DNA from: Sphingobacterium populi
GTDB taxonomy: Bacteria > Bacteroidota > Bacteroidia > Sphingobacteriales > Sphingobacteriaceae
DNA: 64,000 bases
NCBI RefSeq assembly: GCF_001586775.1
Contig: NZ_LQXS01000001.1
Location: forward strand, 496,001 to 560,000
Reading direction: 5' to 3'
Under the pieces are notes generated by a model that was given only the letters and a program-made list of their open reading frames with translations, was not told where the DNA came from and searched no databases. Shown here in pieces: positions 1 through 8,920 of this stretch. Both the position numbers and the translations under genes were made by a program. Within the stretch, counting starts at the first letter, position 1. Each line of letters begins with the position of its first letter.

Positions 1-444
1 TTCAACTTTTTGAATACGTTTTACTACGGTATCCAAATCTTTGAGCTGCAATTCGGTGTCAATAATTTCTTTATCGCGGATCGGGTCTACCGATCCGTCT
101 ACATGAATCACATTCCCGTCATCGAAACAACGAAGAACATGTATGATAGCGTTCGTTGTACGAATATTACCCAAAAACTGATTGCCCAGTCCTTCACCTT
201 TGGAAGCACCTTTTACGAGACCAGCGATATCCACAATCTCAATTGTATTGGGTACTACACGTTGAGGATTTACTAATTCTGTCAATGTTTTTAACCGATC
301 GTCAGGAACGGTGATCACGCCAACATTTGGTTCTATCGTACAAAATGGGAAATTGGCAGCTTGTGCCTTCGCATTTGATAAGCAGTTAAATAAGGTCGAT
401 TTACCTACATTCGGTAAACCCACAATTCCACACTGTAATGCCAT
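1..444 (-). CDS. ychF: YchF, OBG-family GTPase/ATPase (N-terminal part, cut by window edge)
   Basis: The first 148 codons of YchF are present and the frame stays open to base 1, so the C-terminal helical and TGS domains lie outside the window. The start is the ATG at 442-444, giving [17 protein letters not shown]. The P-loop GLPNVGKST is at residues 9-17 and the switch/G3 motif [14 protein letters not shown] starts at residue 72, both typical of YchF. Members of this family bind ATP more readily than GTP, associate with ribosomes and modulate translation and the oxidative stress response. The gene is divergent from the deacetylase gene that follows. Identification is firm; function in this organism is by family. 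Confidence 0.95.
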   Translation of the reverse strand, partial: MALQCGIVGLPNVGKSTLFNCLSNAKAQAANFPFCTIEPNVGVITVPDDRLKTLTELVNPQRVVPNTIEIVDIAGLVKGASKGEGLGNQFLGNIRTTNAIIHVLRCFDDGNVIHVDGSVDPIRDKEIIDTELQLKDLDTVVKRIQKVE

Positions 445-557
445 AAATGTCCTAAAAATTTGTGCAAAGATAGTAATTTGGTAGAGATTGTTGAAAAGCG
501 ATCGTCCATTACTGATAAATAGCTGTTTATTATTATAGATCGAAGATCCTTTTTTTG

Positions 558-565
558 TATTTTTG
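558..565 (+). promoter_or_regulatory. Bacteroidota-type -7 promoter element for the deacetylase gene
   Basis: TATTTTTG matches TAnnTTTG. It lies about 60 bases before the ATG at 626. It overlaps the TTG codon at 563 that would otherwise extend the reading frame, which argues for the later start. Confidence 0.5.
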
Positions 566-625
566 CATTTGAAATTATCTCATGTTTGGCCATGTTTTGT
601 TTGCTGGTTGTTTTTTGTTGGTGTT

Positions 626-1576
626 ATGATTATGCGTAGTCGGTTTTTAATTTTCAATGTCACTTTTTGGAGTACAGCACTGATATTCAATGCTTGCAAT
701 TCAACTTCTAGTAAGGCGCTTTCATCGGTTGTCTATGATCCCGTAGATACAGATTCCATCGTATTAGCTACTCCAAGCTTATTGATGGATAAGCTGGATT
801 CGTTAAAAAAGGGATTGTTGTATTTTCCACCAGTAGATTCGATCAATAAGATCGAACCAAAGGCGGCACGTAAAATGCTGAAAGATTCTATTTTTCTCGA
901 GTTGAAGAAAAAACCAAAACATATCTATCTAACGTTTGATGATGGTCCTTTATTAGGAAGTCAGGCTATAGATTCTATTATGACTGCTAAAGGTGTAAAA
1001 GCAAGTGTTTTCTTGATTGGTAAGCATGCCAAAATGAGTAAAATGCTTACTAAATATCTTCATCGATATTTAGATAATCCTTTGATAGAAGCTTATAATC
1101 ATAGCTATACACATGCCAATCATCGATATCAAACGTTTTATGCGGATGCCAATACCGCTTTTATGGATTTTATAAAAGCGCAGGAAGAGTTAGAGCTTAA
1201 ACATAAAGTTGCGCGCCTGCCAGGACGAAATATTTGGATGTTTGACGACGTTAAACGATTGGATGGTCGAAACGGTGGTACTACTGCCGAAATGCTTCAT
1301 GAAGAAGGTTTCAGTGTATTTGGGTGGGATGTAGAATGGCGGCTGAATGGCAAAACAGGTGATTCGGAGCAAACTGTTGAGTTGACCTACAATGCGATGA
1401 AAAAATTCTTGGATAAGAACATGAGTTTGTACCCGAATAACGTGGTTTTGCTTATGCATGATGATATGTTTCAGCTACCCAAAGCGCAGATGCAGCTAGG
1501 AGCACTAATCGACAGCCTGAAGCAGCATCCGGATTACAACTTTGAGTTCATGTCCGATTATCCGAAGAAATATTAG
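626..1576 (+). CDS. Polysaccharide deacetylase (NodB homology) lipoprotein
   Basis: The 316-residue protein is a carbohydrate esterase family 4-like deacetylase that probably removes acetyl groups from a cell-envelope or extracellular polysaccharide. After the start at 626 there is a hydrophobic segment and a lipobox-like LIFNAC with the candidate lipidated cysteine at residue 24. Motif 1 TFDDGP is at residues 103-108 (D105 catalytic base, D106 metal ligand), motif 2 is H159-SYT-H163 (metal ligands), a downstream RLPG fits motif 3, and VVLLMHDD near the C-terminus fits the motif carrying the catalytic histidine. In-frame starts exist at 563 (TTG) and 632; 626 is preferred because 563 lies inside the promoter. 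The substrate is unknown. It stands alone, convergent with sbcC. Confidence 0.85.
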   Translation: MIMRSRFLIFNVTFWSTALIFNACNSTSSKALSSVVYDPVDTDSIVLATPSLLMDKLDSLKKGLLYFPPVDSINKIEPKAARKMLKDSIFLELKKKPKHIYLTFDDGPLLGSQAIDSIMTAKGVKASVFLIGKHAKMSKMLTKYLHRYLDNPLIEAYNHSYTHANHRYQTFYADANTAFMDFIKAQEELELKHKVARLPGRNIWMFDDVKRLDGRNGGTTAEMLHEEGFSVFGWDVEWRLNGKTGDSEQTVELTYNAMKKFLDKNMSLYPNNVVLLMHDDMFQLPKAQMQLGALIDSLKQHPDYNFEFMSDYPKKY

Positions 1577-1666
1577 TATTGCTCCCAAAAATACAGCATG
1601 CTAATTCTGCTGAAGTTATTTGTCTAGTGAAGCTGTAATTTTGTTTCGTGCTTCGATCGTAGACGA

Positions 1667-4600
1667 TTAAAAGTTGTGGTGGACAATACTGCCACGCTCA
1701 TAATCTTTAGTGACCGTTACTGCGCGTGGCATACGCTCTTTTAGCTCTTCTACGTGTGATATAATACCTACCACTCGGTTTTCCTGATGTAGATATTGCA
1801 ACGTGTCAAATACGGTATTAATACTTTCGTGGTCTTGTGTGCCAAATCCCTCATCAATAAAAAAGAAGTTTTTGTCCGATCGGTTGAGCGACTGAATATT
1901 TTCGGCCAATGCCAGTGCCAGACAGAGCGATGCTTGGAAACTCTGTCCGCCGGATAGTGTTTTGACAGATCTACGGCGGCCATCGTTGAGATTATCAACT
2001 ACCTCGAAGTCATTCGTGTCACTTACACTCAGGCTCAATTGATTCTTAGTTAATCGGTGAAAGCGATGGTTCGCAATTTCACACAATCGCTGCATATGTA
2101 TCGTAGAGATGTAGTTGACAAAGCCATTGCCTCTAAATAAGTTGTCCATGATTTTGAGGTGATCGGCGCGTTTGCTGAGTGATTCAAACTGTTCATTCAA
2201 CTTTTCTTTTTTGGCAAATTCGACAGTAAGATGCCCAAGTTCACGCTCCAATCCGCCTAGTTGCGCTAGCTCGCGATCATAAGCCGAATGCTGCTCCTTA
2301 TAGCGATCCCGAATTTCGATAAATTTTTCTTCCGAATAGTTGTCATCTCGCGTCCTGATCATAAGGTGATCTACTTGTCGCTCTAGAACCTGTTGTTGAA
2401 TGTCGAATTCTTGAATTTCGCTTCGCAATTGTGTGACAGGAAGATCCTTACTTAAGATGTGTTGTACTTGCACCAGATCTTCATATTCATTTTCGGCTAG
2501 TAATTGTGCAATCTCCGCTCGGCTGGCGGCTAATGTTTCGCGCAAGATGCCAAATTGTTCTTTAGAGAGTTGGTATTGTCCAGCCACATCAGCAAAAGCA
2601 TTTTTCTTTTGATTGATCCGCTGGGTGAGCATTTCGTAATCCTCCACAGTACGGGCGATGTTGAGATCAGTTTGCTGTTTAAGGCTGACGAGGTCTGATT
2701 CGCTGTAGCTTTTATACAATGCCTCGTCCAGCGTGTGCAGTTGATCGGTGTATTGTGCAATCATTTTTTTGGCGATAGCAATCTGCTCAATGATACTTTG
2801 TAATCGCTTTTCAAATCGTGCTAATTCGTCAGCTTTTTGAGTAGCTGCGGTGCGCAGTTGTTTTATTTCCGACTCCAATTGTTGGATAGCTGCCTCGGTC
2901 TTTTTGTTTTTGAGTTTCTGCTCGCCAAATAGCGATTTATCCTCTGGAGAATAGAGATCCCACCGAAATGTGTTTTTATGCGTGACCATTTGAGTATGTA
3001 GCCCATGCAGATCGCGCTGTGTTTTTTCTAAACTTTCTCTTTTATTAACTGCTGTATTAGCTAATCGAGCCAATTCAGTAGCGAGCTGTTGCAATTCATC
3101 TTGCTGTTTTTTGTGTGTAGCTTTCTGTACGAGTATCTGCTGTAGTTCTTGGTTTGCTTGTTCGCCCGACATCGGCTCCGGATGCTCTAATGCGCCGCAT
3201 AATGGACAAGGTTCTCCATCTTGCAAGCGATGTGCAAAATCTCCTAATCGCACCTGTACTTGCAAGTGCGTCTCTTGCTCCTGTAACTTTGTGGCAGCAT
3301 CCTGCAATGATTTTTCTTTTGTGTTTACTTCCTGTTGCCAAGCGGCCAGGGTATAGTTTTTCTGTGCAAAGGTTGTGGAGATGCTTTCGATTTCTTCGTT
3401 TAATTGCTTCTTATACAGATCGGCCGCTTCGATTTGACTGTCGATATTGTCTTTTTTCAAGTACCATGCTTCTATTTCTAACAGTTCTGACGCTTCAAAT
3501 CGATTAGATTTGAGGTGGTCTAACTTTTGTTCGGCATCCACCAACAGTTGATTCGTGTGAGTAAGTTCTTGTTGTGATTTCTCGACAAACGGCTCGCCTT
3601 TTTTTAAATTAGCTTGCTCTTGCAGCAAAGTAGTTTCGTTTTTGCGGATATGAATCAGCGTTTGCAGATCCATTTGTTCTTGGCGCATCCGTTCGATCTG
3701 TCGATAATTAATTTCTACCACACGAAGATTTTCTTGCAATACGTCGATCTCTTCAGATAATAGTTTTCGCTGTCCATGCAGCTGCTCTACGCGTAGGCCA
3801 ACAGCTTCTTTCTCTCGCTCGATACGATGTCTAGTAGCGATTGGTTCGCGAAACAGCTGTGTAGTCTGCTCATAGATGCGCACTTCGTGTCGCAATTGAT
3901 CCATCTTTTCTTTCTGCTGCAATAGCGTTGCCAGATCATTTTTCTTACTGTTAAGTTCTTGGTGTCGTTCTGCGGCTTCCTTCAGGATTTGAACCTGAGT
4001 TTGTAGTAGATCTAATGCCGTCTTGGCCTTAGTTAGTACTTCTCGTTTGCTGTTCAATTCGAGCTCCTTTTCGGTCAGAATAGCTGCGGAGATACCTTCA
4101 TATCCCGATAACGCACCTTTCAGATTTTCTAATCTTTGGTTGTTAGCGCTTTGTAGAACCGAGACTTTTGGTCCCAGGTCGTAGCGATTGAGTTGAAAGA
4201 TCTCTTTCAACATCTCTGAGCGCTCTTTTCCTTTTAGTTCTAGAAATTCTTTGAATTGCCCTTGGGGAATGATAATCGTACGGCGGAAGTTGGGGTAGGA
4301 CAGGTTAGTGACTAAAGAGCCGTCGGCAGATTCGAGTGGCATCCACCGATCCTGTTCGTACACATACGCACTGCGCTCGATAGTGCTCGTATCTTCAAAT
4401 TTGTTAGGTCGACGTCGCCATTGCGCGGTGAATCTATACTTTTTACCTTCAAAATTTAGGAAATCGAACACAATTTTGGCTTGTGACGATTGGAGGTTCA
4501 GCATGTTGTAGCCGCGCTTATCTGTTTTATTCAATCGTTCGGTATCGCCGTACAAAGCGAGGCTGATGGCTTCAAGGATCGATGATTTTCCTGATCCAAC

Positions 4601-4708
4601 GCTTCCAAAAATACCAAAAAGGCCACCTTCGGTAAGCGTAGTAAAGTCTATCTCTTGCTTTTGTTTGTACGAATAAAATCCTTCGATACTTAAATATATA
4701 GGTAACAT
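1667..4708 (-). CDS. sbcC: SbcC, ATPase subunit of the SbcCD nuclease
   Basis: A 1013-residue SMC/Rad50-type ATPase that with SbcD forms a DNA double-strand-end and hairpin nuclease. The N-terminal Walker A is GSVGSGKSS (residues 35-43). Long glutamine- and glutamate-rich coiled coils flank a zinc hook C501-P-L-C504. The C-terminus has the ABC signature region VKTLSGGQSFQASL and a Walker B ending FFFIDEGFGTQD. Length and domain order are normal for the family. It lies 17 bases after sbcD on the same strand, so the two are an operon in the usual sbcD-sbcC order. Confidence 0.97.
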   Translation of the reverse strand: MLPIYLSIEGFYSYKQKQEIDFTTLTEGGLFGIFGSVGSGKSSILEAISLALYGDTERLNKTDKRGYNMLNLQSSQAKIVFDFLNFEGKKYRFTAQWRRRPNKFEDTSTIERSAYVYEQDRWMPLESADGSLVTNLSYPNFRRTIIIPQGQFKEFLELKGKERSEMLKEIFQLNRYDLGPKVSVLQSANNQRLENLKGALSGYEGISAAILTEKELELNSKREVLTKAKTALDLLQTQVQILKEAAERHQELNSKKNDLATLLQQKEKMDQLRHEVRIYEQTTQLFREPIATRHRIEREKEAVGLRVEQLHGQRKLLSEEIDVLQENLRVVEINYRQIERMRQEQMDLQTLIHIRKNETTLLQEQANLKKGEPFVEKSQQELTHTNQLLVDAEQKLDHLKSNRFEASELLEIEAWYLKKDNIDSQIEAADLYKKQLNEEIESISTTFAQKNYTLAAWQQEVNTKEKSLQDAATKLQEQETHLQVQVRLGDFAHRLQDGEPCPLCGALEHPEPMSGEQANQELQQILVQKATHKKQQDELQQLATELARLANTAVNKRESLEKTQRDLHGLHTQMVTHKNTFRWDLYSPEDKSLFGEQKLKNKKTEAAIQQLESEIKQLRTAATQKADELARFEKRLQSIIEQIAIAKKMIAQYTDQLHTLDEALYKSYSESDLVSLKQQTDLNIARTVEDYEMLTQRINQKKNAFADVAGQYQLSKEQFGILRETLAASRAEIAQLLAENEYEDLVQVQHILSKDLPVTQLRSEIQEFDIQQQVLERQVDHLMIRTRDDNYSEEKFIEIRDRYKEQHSAYDRELAQLGGLERELGHLTVEFAKKEKLNEQFESLSKRADHLKIMDNLFRGNGFVNYISTIHMQRLCEIANHRFHRLTKNQLSLSVSDTNDFEVVDNLNDGRRRSVKTLSGGQSFQASLCLALALAENIQSLNRSDKNFFFIDEGFGTQDHESINTVFDTLQYLHQENRVVGIISHVEELKERMPRAVTVTKDYERGSIVHHNF

Positions 4709-4725
4709 GTAAGCGATTTTGAGGG

Positions 4726-5964
4726 TTATGATTCCGTCTGTTGCGTGTCTATCTCGCCATTGATCTCTTCGAATAAGGAAAGTAGCTCTTCGTTGGGCTG
4801 CTGACCATATCTGCTATGAAAATAGTCGACAAAAAGTGATTTGACATCTTTCTCTAAGTCGGCTACTGGTTGTGCTGTTTCTGTGGCACTGCCTTGCTGC
4901 TGTACGATCGGTATGATATGGATGATACCGTCGTGCGCTTCTTGTAGCCTTTTTAATGCTGCCGAAGTCATAAACGTATCGCTAACCATCGTCAATTCCA
5001 CCAAAGTGTTGGGATTGTTCTGAAGCCATTGGACTGCGAGGTCAATATCATCAAATCGCTTGCGCGCGAGCGACCTTCCGCCATGTAAGCGATGGGTGGT
5101 GTATACAACGGATTGATTTGGCGCAAGATCGACGATGATAACGTTTTTTTCTTGTCCTGCTTCGGCAAATGAATAAGCGAGTGGACTGCCAGCATATACA
5201 ATAGGAGAGGAAGCCGTGCCGAGTTGATGATGGCGATGCAGATGTCCTAGTGCAGTATATTGTATAGAAGAAGGAATCGCGTCGGTATAGATCAAGTCGG
5301 CATTTCCGATCTTCAAAGGTTTCTCGCCTTCTGGTTCTTCCAGCATTTCGCCACCACGTTTCATCATATATAAGTGCGTCACCAATAGATTGGCACCATA
5401 CGTATCACAGTAGGTTTCGGCGAGATGTTGCCAATGTGTCGATAGTATCTCGTGTAGTTTGGCTTCGCGATCATCATCATCACCCAGATAGTGTTTGAGC
5501 CGAAGCTCATTTGCATACGGCGTTGTTAGAATGCGGATTGGATAATTATAGCGTGGCAGTAGTAATTCTATAAAACCTTTGTCGGTCTTTGTTATGCTAA
5601 AACCTGTCGTTGCTGCTGATGCGCTAAGTTGCGCATTGGGATAACCGACGAAGAGGATTCCACAGGCGCGAGCCAGCGGATCCGGTGCATCGATTCGATC
5701 CGCAGAATCATGATTACCAGCAATGGCAATGACGGGGCGTTTACCATGATTCGTCAACCGTTTCAATGTGCTATATAACAACTCGATTGCTTCTACTGGC
5801 GGACTAAACGTGTCAAACAAGTCGCCCGCAACCACCAACACATCTACATCCTCTTGATCTGCTATTTCGCAGATCTCGTTCAGAACATCTTGCTGTTCTT
5901 GTATTCGGGAAAAGAAATCTAATCGTTTGCCTAAATGCCAATCTGCTGTATGTAATATGCGCAT
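4726..5964 (-). CDS. sbcD: SbcD, exonuclease subunit of the SbcCD nuclease
   Basis: A 412-residue calcineurin-like metallophosphoesterase that carries the nuclease active site of SbcCD (Mre11 counterpart). Metal-binding motifs are in order: D8-W-H10, GDLFD (residues 47-51), GNHDS (83-87), a later THLYM and LGHLHRHH. The C-terminal part resembles the SbcD capping domain. It is the first gene of the sbcDC operon, divergent from the esterase gene at 6071. Confidence 0.97.
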   Translation of the reverse strand: MRILHTADWHLGKRLDFFSRIQEQQDVLNEICEIADQEDVDVLVVAGDLFDTFSPPVEAIELLYSTLKRLTNHGKRPVIAIAGNHDSADRIDAPDPLARACGILFVGYPNAQLSASAATTGFSITKTDKGFIELLLPRYNYPIRILTTPYANELRLKHYLGDDDDREAKLHEILSTHWQHLAETYCDTYGANLLVTHLYMMKRGGEMLEEPEGEKPLKIGNADLIYTDAIPSSIQYTALGHLHRHHQLGTASSPIVYAGSPLAYSFAEAGQEKNVIIVDLAPNQSVVYTTHRLHGGRSLARKRFDDIDLAVQWLQNNPNTLVELTMVSDTFMTSAALKRLQEAHDGIIHIIPIVQQQGSATETAQPVADLEKDVKSLFVDYFHSRYGQQPNEELLSLFEEINGEIDTQQTES

Positions 5965-6070
5965 GTTTAAAGCTTCTTTCCGTGTAAGAGGTTAAAATTA
6001 CTCAATTTATTTTTGTAGAACTATTTTTGCTATCTTCGAAATCGTTATTATTCTTTAACAGACACTATTT

Positions 6071-6751
6071 ATGCGTTTTATCTATTTGTTGGTGTTGTAT
6101 TGTGTCACCATCACTATAGCTCATGCCCAGCTCAAGGCTGTGCATAAAAAAGGTGACTATTCGTATTGGGTCAATACACCTTCGGATGCGCCTACGAAAT
6201 CCGATAAACTGCCCATTCTGGTGTTTTTGCATGGTCGGAGCTTGTCAGGATCCGATATCAATCGGGTTAAGCGCTATGGAGTATTGCGAGCGATGGAGAA
6301 AGGACGTTCTATCGATGCGATTGTGGTAGCGCCACAAACTTCGAACGGATGGAATGCAGATAAGGTGATGCATATGGTTGATGAAGTACTGGAGAATTAT
6401 GGTGGCGATCGCAATAGAATTTACGTTTGTGGAATGAGTATGGGAGCTTATGGCACAATGGATGTGGCCGGAAAATATCCGGATAGAATAGCTGCTGCGG
6501 TTGCGATCTGTGGTGGCGGAACGTTAAGCTTGGCGTGCGGCCTTACGCAAGTGCCTTTGTGGATTCAGCACGGTAATAGTGATCGTATTGTGCCACTTTC
6601 AGAATCGCAGAAAATATATAAAGCCATAAAAAAATGTAATCCCGAAGCGGATGCTACACTTACAGTAGTGCCTGGTGGTACGCATGGTAGCGTAGAAAAT
6701 ATCTTTCATCAGGATGCGATCTACGATTGGATGTTTGGCTACACCTTGTAA
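6071..6751 (+). CDS. Exported alpha/beta-hydrolase (dienelactone hydrolase/esterase type)
   Basis: A 226-residue secreted hydrolase. A Sec signal peptide ends at AHA-Q (residue 20). The alpha/beta-hydrolase fold is shown by the oxyanion-loop sequence VFLHGRS, the nucleophile elbow GMSMG with S123, an acid in SDRIVPL and the histidine in GGTHGS. The family includes phospholipase/carboxylesterases and the esterase half of prolyl oligopeptidase-like proteins; glycan esterases of Bacteroidota have this size, but no substrate can be assigned. The convergent neighbour at 6765 starts only 14 bases beyond its end. A TATTTTTG at 6022-6029 is a possible -7 promoter box. Confidence 0.8.
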   Translation: MRFIYLLVLYCVTITIAHAQLKAVHKKGDYSYWVNTPSDAPTKSDKLPILVFLHGRSLSGSDINRVKRYGVLRAMEKGRSIDAIVVAPQTSNGWNADKVMHMVDEVLENYGGDRNRIYVCGMSMGAYGTMDVAGKYPDRIAAAVAICGGGTLSLACGLTQVPLWIQHGNSDRIVPLSESQKIYKAIKKCNPEADATLTVVPGGTHGSVENIFHQDAIYDWMFGYTL

Positions 6752-6764
6752 GGCATTTTGCCAA

Positions 6765-7145
6765 TTAGGTTATTTCCGGATTTTCCAGTAGATCGGTTAC
6801 GCAACCCAATACTTCGTGTTCGCTAGCGCCATTTTCGAGCATGCTAAAAGCGATGTATGCTGCATATATTTCACTGTTAAAAACTTCGTGCTTATCGGCA
6901 AGTACTTTATCTAAGGCATCTTCGCGCACTTTGATGCCAATATGCTCAAGCTCGTTGTGTAAGTTGGTCGATATACTGCTGTGATCCTCACCACAAGCAA
7001 ATCCTAATATGATATGTAGCACCAATTTATCATAGACCTCGGGATCTATCCCGCTCAATTTATTGACATACATTGTGTTGTCAAATCTCCTCTTAGCGCT
7101 GCATACAATCTTGTCCCAGATCAGGAACTCTGTTTTTGTCTGCAT
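6765..7145 (-). CDS. Conserved hypothetical protein, 126 residues
   Basis: I do not recognise this family. The protein is acidic and predicted mainly helical, without signal peptide or membrane segment, so it is probably cytoplasmic. It contains two cysteines in GFACGEDHSS and VLGCVTDL. It lies 65 bases downstream of the PPK2 gene stop on the same strand, so the two may share a transcript. The start MQTKTEF is the only good ATG. Confidence 0.6.
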   Translation of the reverse strand: MQTKTEFLIWDKIVCSAKRRFDNTMYVNKLSGIDPEVYDKLVLHIILGFACGEDHSSISTNLHNELEHIGIKVREDALDKVLADKHEVFNSEIYAAYIAFSMLENGASEHEVLGCVTDLLENPEIT

Positions 7146-7210
7146 AATGATAGGTTTATATTACTGTAAATTTAGTAAAATATTCCAAATCAGCACTATA
7201 ATGCTATTTT

Positions 7211-8092
7211 TTACCCTTCTTCATTTTCCAATTGATTTTTATATGATTTTAGATTATTCATGATTTCTTCTGGTAGCTCAGGATATTTCATGTCTTTTAA
7301 TACGGTAAGTGTTTCTAGTAAAATTTTGGCCACGATATATCGAGCAACCCATTTGTTATCTGCTGGAATGATATACCAAGGCGCACTTTTCGTACTTGTA
7401 TTTTGGATGGCTTCTTCGTAATACCGCATATATTCATCCCATTTCTTACGTTCTGAAAGATCACTTGGTGAGAATTTCCAGTTTTTATCTTCATTATTCA
7501 ATCTTCTTAAGATGCGGTTTTTCTGCTCATCCTTACTGATATGCAGAAAGTATTTTAAGATAATTGTACCGTTTTGTGCTAAATGTTGCTCGAAATTATT
7601 GATCTGTTCGTATCGCTTGATCCAGAAATCTGAAGGTAAATTATCTGTATCAACCACATCGGGTAGGTGTTCTTCTGCCAAATTGTGCGGATGTACTCGC
7701 GAAACCAATACATTTTCGTAATGAGTACGATTGAAGACTCCAAATTTACCTCTTTCTGGCAAGGCAATATAGTGCCGCCACAAATAATCATGCTGATATT
7801 CTTTAGCGGTAGGCACTTTAAAGCTATGTACGGTAACACCTCGCGCATTAAATTTTTCGAAAACTCGACGTATTAATGAATCTTTCCCGGAGGTGTCCAT
7901 TCCTTGTATGCATATCAATACACTGTACCTGTCGTGAGCATACATGATGTCTTGTAGATGAGCTAGTTCCTTGCGGATTTTCTTTAGGAGCGATTTTGCT
8001 TCTTTCTTTTTTATTTTAGGATTTACAATTGTGGCCGCTTTTGCAATTGAAAAATCTTGGGTTGCTTGGTATACATCACGATATTGCTCCAT
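7211..8092 (-). CDS. ppk2: Polyphosphate kinase 2 family protein (PPK2)
   Basis: A 293-residue PPK2-family phosphotransferase, which moves phosphate between polyphosphate and nucleoside mono- or diphosphates. The Walker A is GMDTSGKDS (residues 64-72), followed by the family block YLWRHYIALPERGKFGVFNR with HYENVLVSRVHP, and DNKWVARYIVAKIL near the end. Length fits single-domain PPK2; the ERGKFGVFNR version looks like the class III group (AMP and ADP acceptor), which is inference. It is divergent from satD, with operator-like repeats between them, closer to satD. Confidence 0.92.
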   Translation of the reverse strand: MEQYRDVYQATQDFSIAKAATIVNPKIKKKEAKSLLKKIRKELAHLQDIMYAHDRYSVLICIQGMDTSGKDSLIRRVFEKFNARGVTVHSFKVPTAKEYQHDYLWRHYIALPERGKFGVFNRTHYENVLVSRVHPHNLAEEHLPDVVDTDNLPSDFWIKRYEQINNFEQHLAQNGTIILKYFLHISKDEQKNRILRRLNNEDKNWKFSPSDLSERKKWDEYMRYYEEAIQNTSTKSAPWYIIPADNKWVARYIVAKILLETLTVLKDMKYPELPEEIMNNLKSYKNQLENEEG

Positions 8093-8196
8093 GATTTGTT
8101 GATTTGGTTTTTTACTTTGTAGTTAACAATTAGTTTACTCAATAGTTTGAAATATGCTCGTTAATGGCAATAGGTCAGCTATTTTGGGCACTAAGT

Positions 8197-8277
8197 ATTA
8201 TCATCAATTAGGGTGATAATGGTTGTTATCATTGATTTTAATGATAAATCAAAATATCATTAATATTAGTGATATTT
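8197..8277. promoter_or_regulatory. Three phased inverted repeats TATCA-N10-TGATA (operator cluster)
   Basis: TATCA starts at 8199, 8227 and 8255, and TGATA starts at 8214, 8242 and 8270. Each pair forms one inverted repeat with a 10-base spacer, and the three copies are spaced exactly 28 bases apart. Flanking bases extend each arm (ATTATCA/TGATAAT, TTATCATT/AATGATAA, AAATATCA/TGATATTT). The last copy ends 16 bases before the satD -7 box, so the cluster most likely controls satD-DUF3307; it could also act on ppk2, whose start is 104 bases away. The regulator is unknown. Confidence 0.75.
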
Positions 8278-8293
8278 ATGGTTTTCTTTTTCT

Positions 8294-8301
8294 TATATTT
8301 G
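8294..8301 (+). promoter_or_regulatory. -7 promoter element of the satD operon
   Basis: TATATTTG is a perfect TAnnTTTG box. It lies 13 bases before the first in-frame ATG, which predicts a very short 5' leader. Confidence 0.65.
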
Positions 8302-8314
8302 ATGCTGATAGAGA

Positions 8315-8920
8315 ATGACTATGAAACATACGATATTAACGGGAGATATTGTCAACTCACGAATGGTCGACGGAAAGCTGTGGAGAGCACAATTGCATGC
8401 GGTACTATCTAACTATGCTGAAAACTATGATATTTATCGAGGTGATAGTTTTCAGGCCATTTTGTCATTGGAAAAATCCATCATATGTACGATAGTCCTG
8501 ATGGCAAAATTGCAAACGATAGATGGCGTACGAGTGCGTGTAGGAGTGGGGATTGGCGAAGTAGATGCAACGGCAAATACCGTAAAAGAATCTACTGGTG
8601 AAGCTTATATTCGATCTGGTGAAGCGTTCGACGATCTGCGTCGTGATCTATTTAAAATGAATAGTCCTTGGCCGGAGATGGATAGGACGATTAATATTAT
8701 GATGGGATTGTGCACGGAAATAATGAGCCGCTGGACAGTTAATATGGCTGAATCATTTGCGGCTGCGATAGAAAATCCCGAAAAAAGCCAAGTGGAACTC
8801 GCAAAATTGTTAAAACGAAAGCATCAAAGCCAATTGAGCACCGAGCTAACAAAGGCAGGATTTAACAAAATACACGAAAGCGTTAATTATTGTACACAAC
8901 AAATCATGAAGCAATGCTAA
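8315..8920 (+). CDS. SatD family protein
   Basis: A 201-residue protein whose N-terminus (ILTGDIVNSR, then YRGDSFQAIL and VRVGVGIGEV) matches the SatD family. The pattern of a GD near the N-terminus and the R-G-D-S-F loop recalls a degenerate nucleotidyl-cyclase fold, but no catalytic role has been established for the family. The name comes from an acid-tolerance operon of streptococci. ATG at 8315 or the second ATG at 8321 may be used. The next gene overlaps by 7 bases, and this SatD/DUF3307 pairing argues that the two work together. Three phased inverted repeats upstream suggest tight regulation. Confidence 0.8.
   Translation: MTMKHTILTGDIVNSRMVDGKLWRAQLHAVLSNYAENYDIYRGDSFQAILSLEKSIICTIVLMAKLQTIDGVRVRVGVGIGEVDATANTVKESTGEAYIRSGEAFDDLRRDLFKMNSPWPEMDRTINIMMGLCTEIMSRWTVNMAESFAAAIENPEKSQVELAKLLKRKHQSQLSTELTKAGFNKIHESVNYCTQQIMKQC

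Noticed and set aside
3111..3507. Overlapping plus-strand ORFs of 81 and 117 codons
   Set aside because: They are antisense to the SbcC zinc-hook region and match no family.
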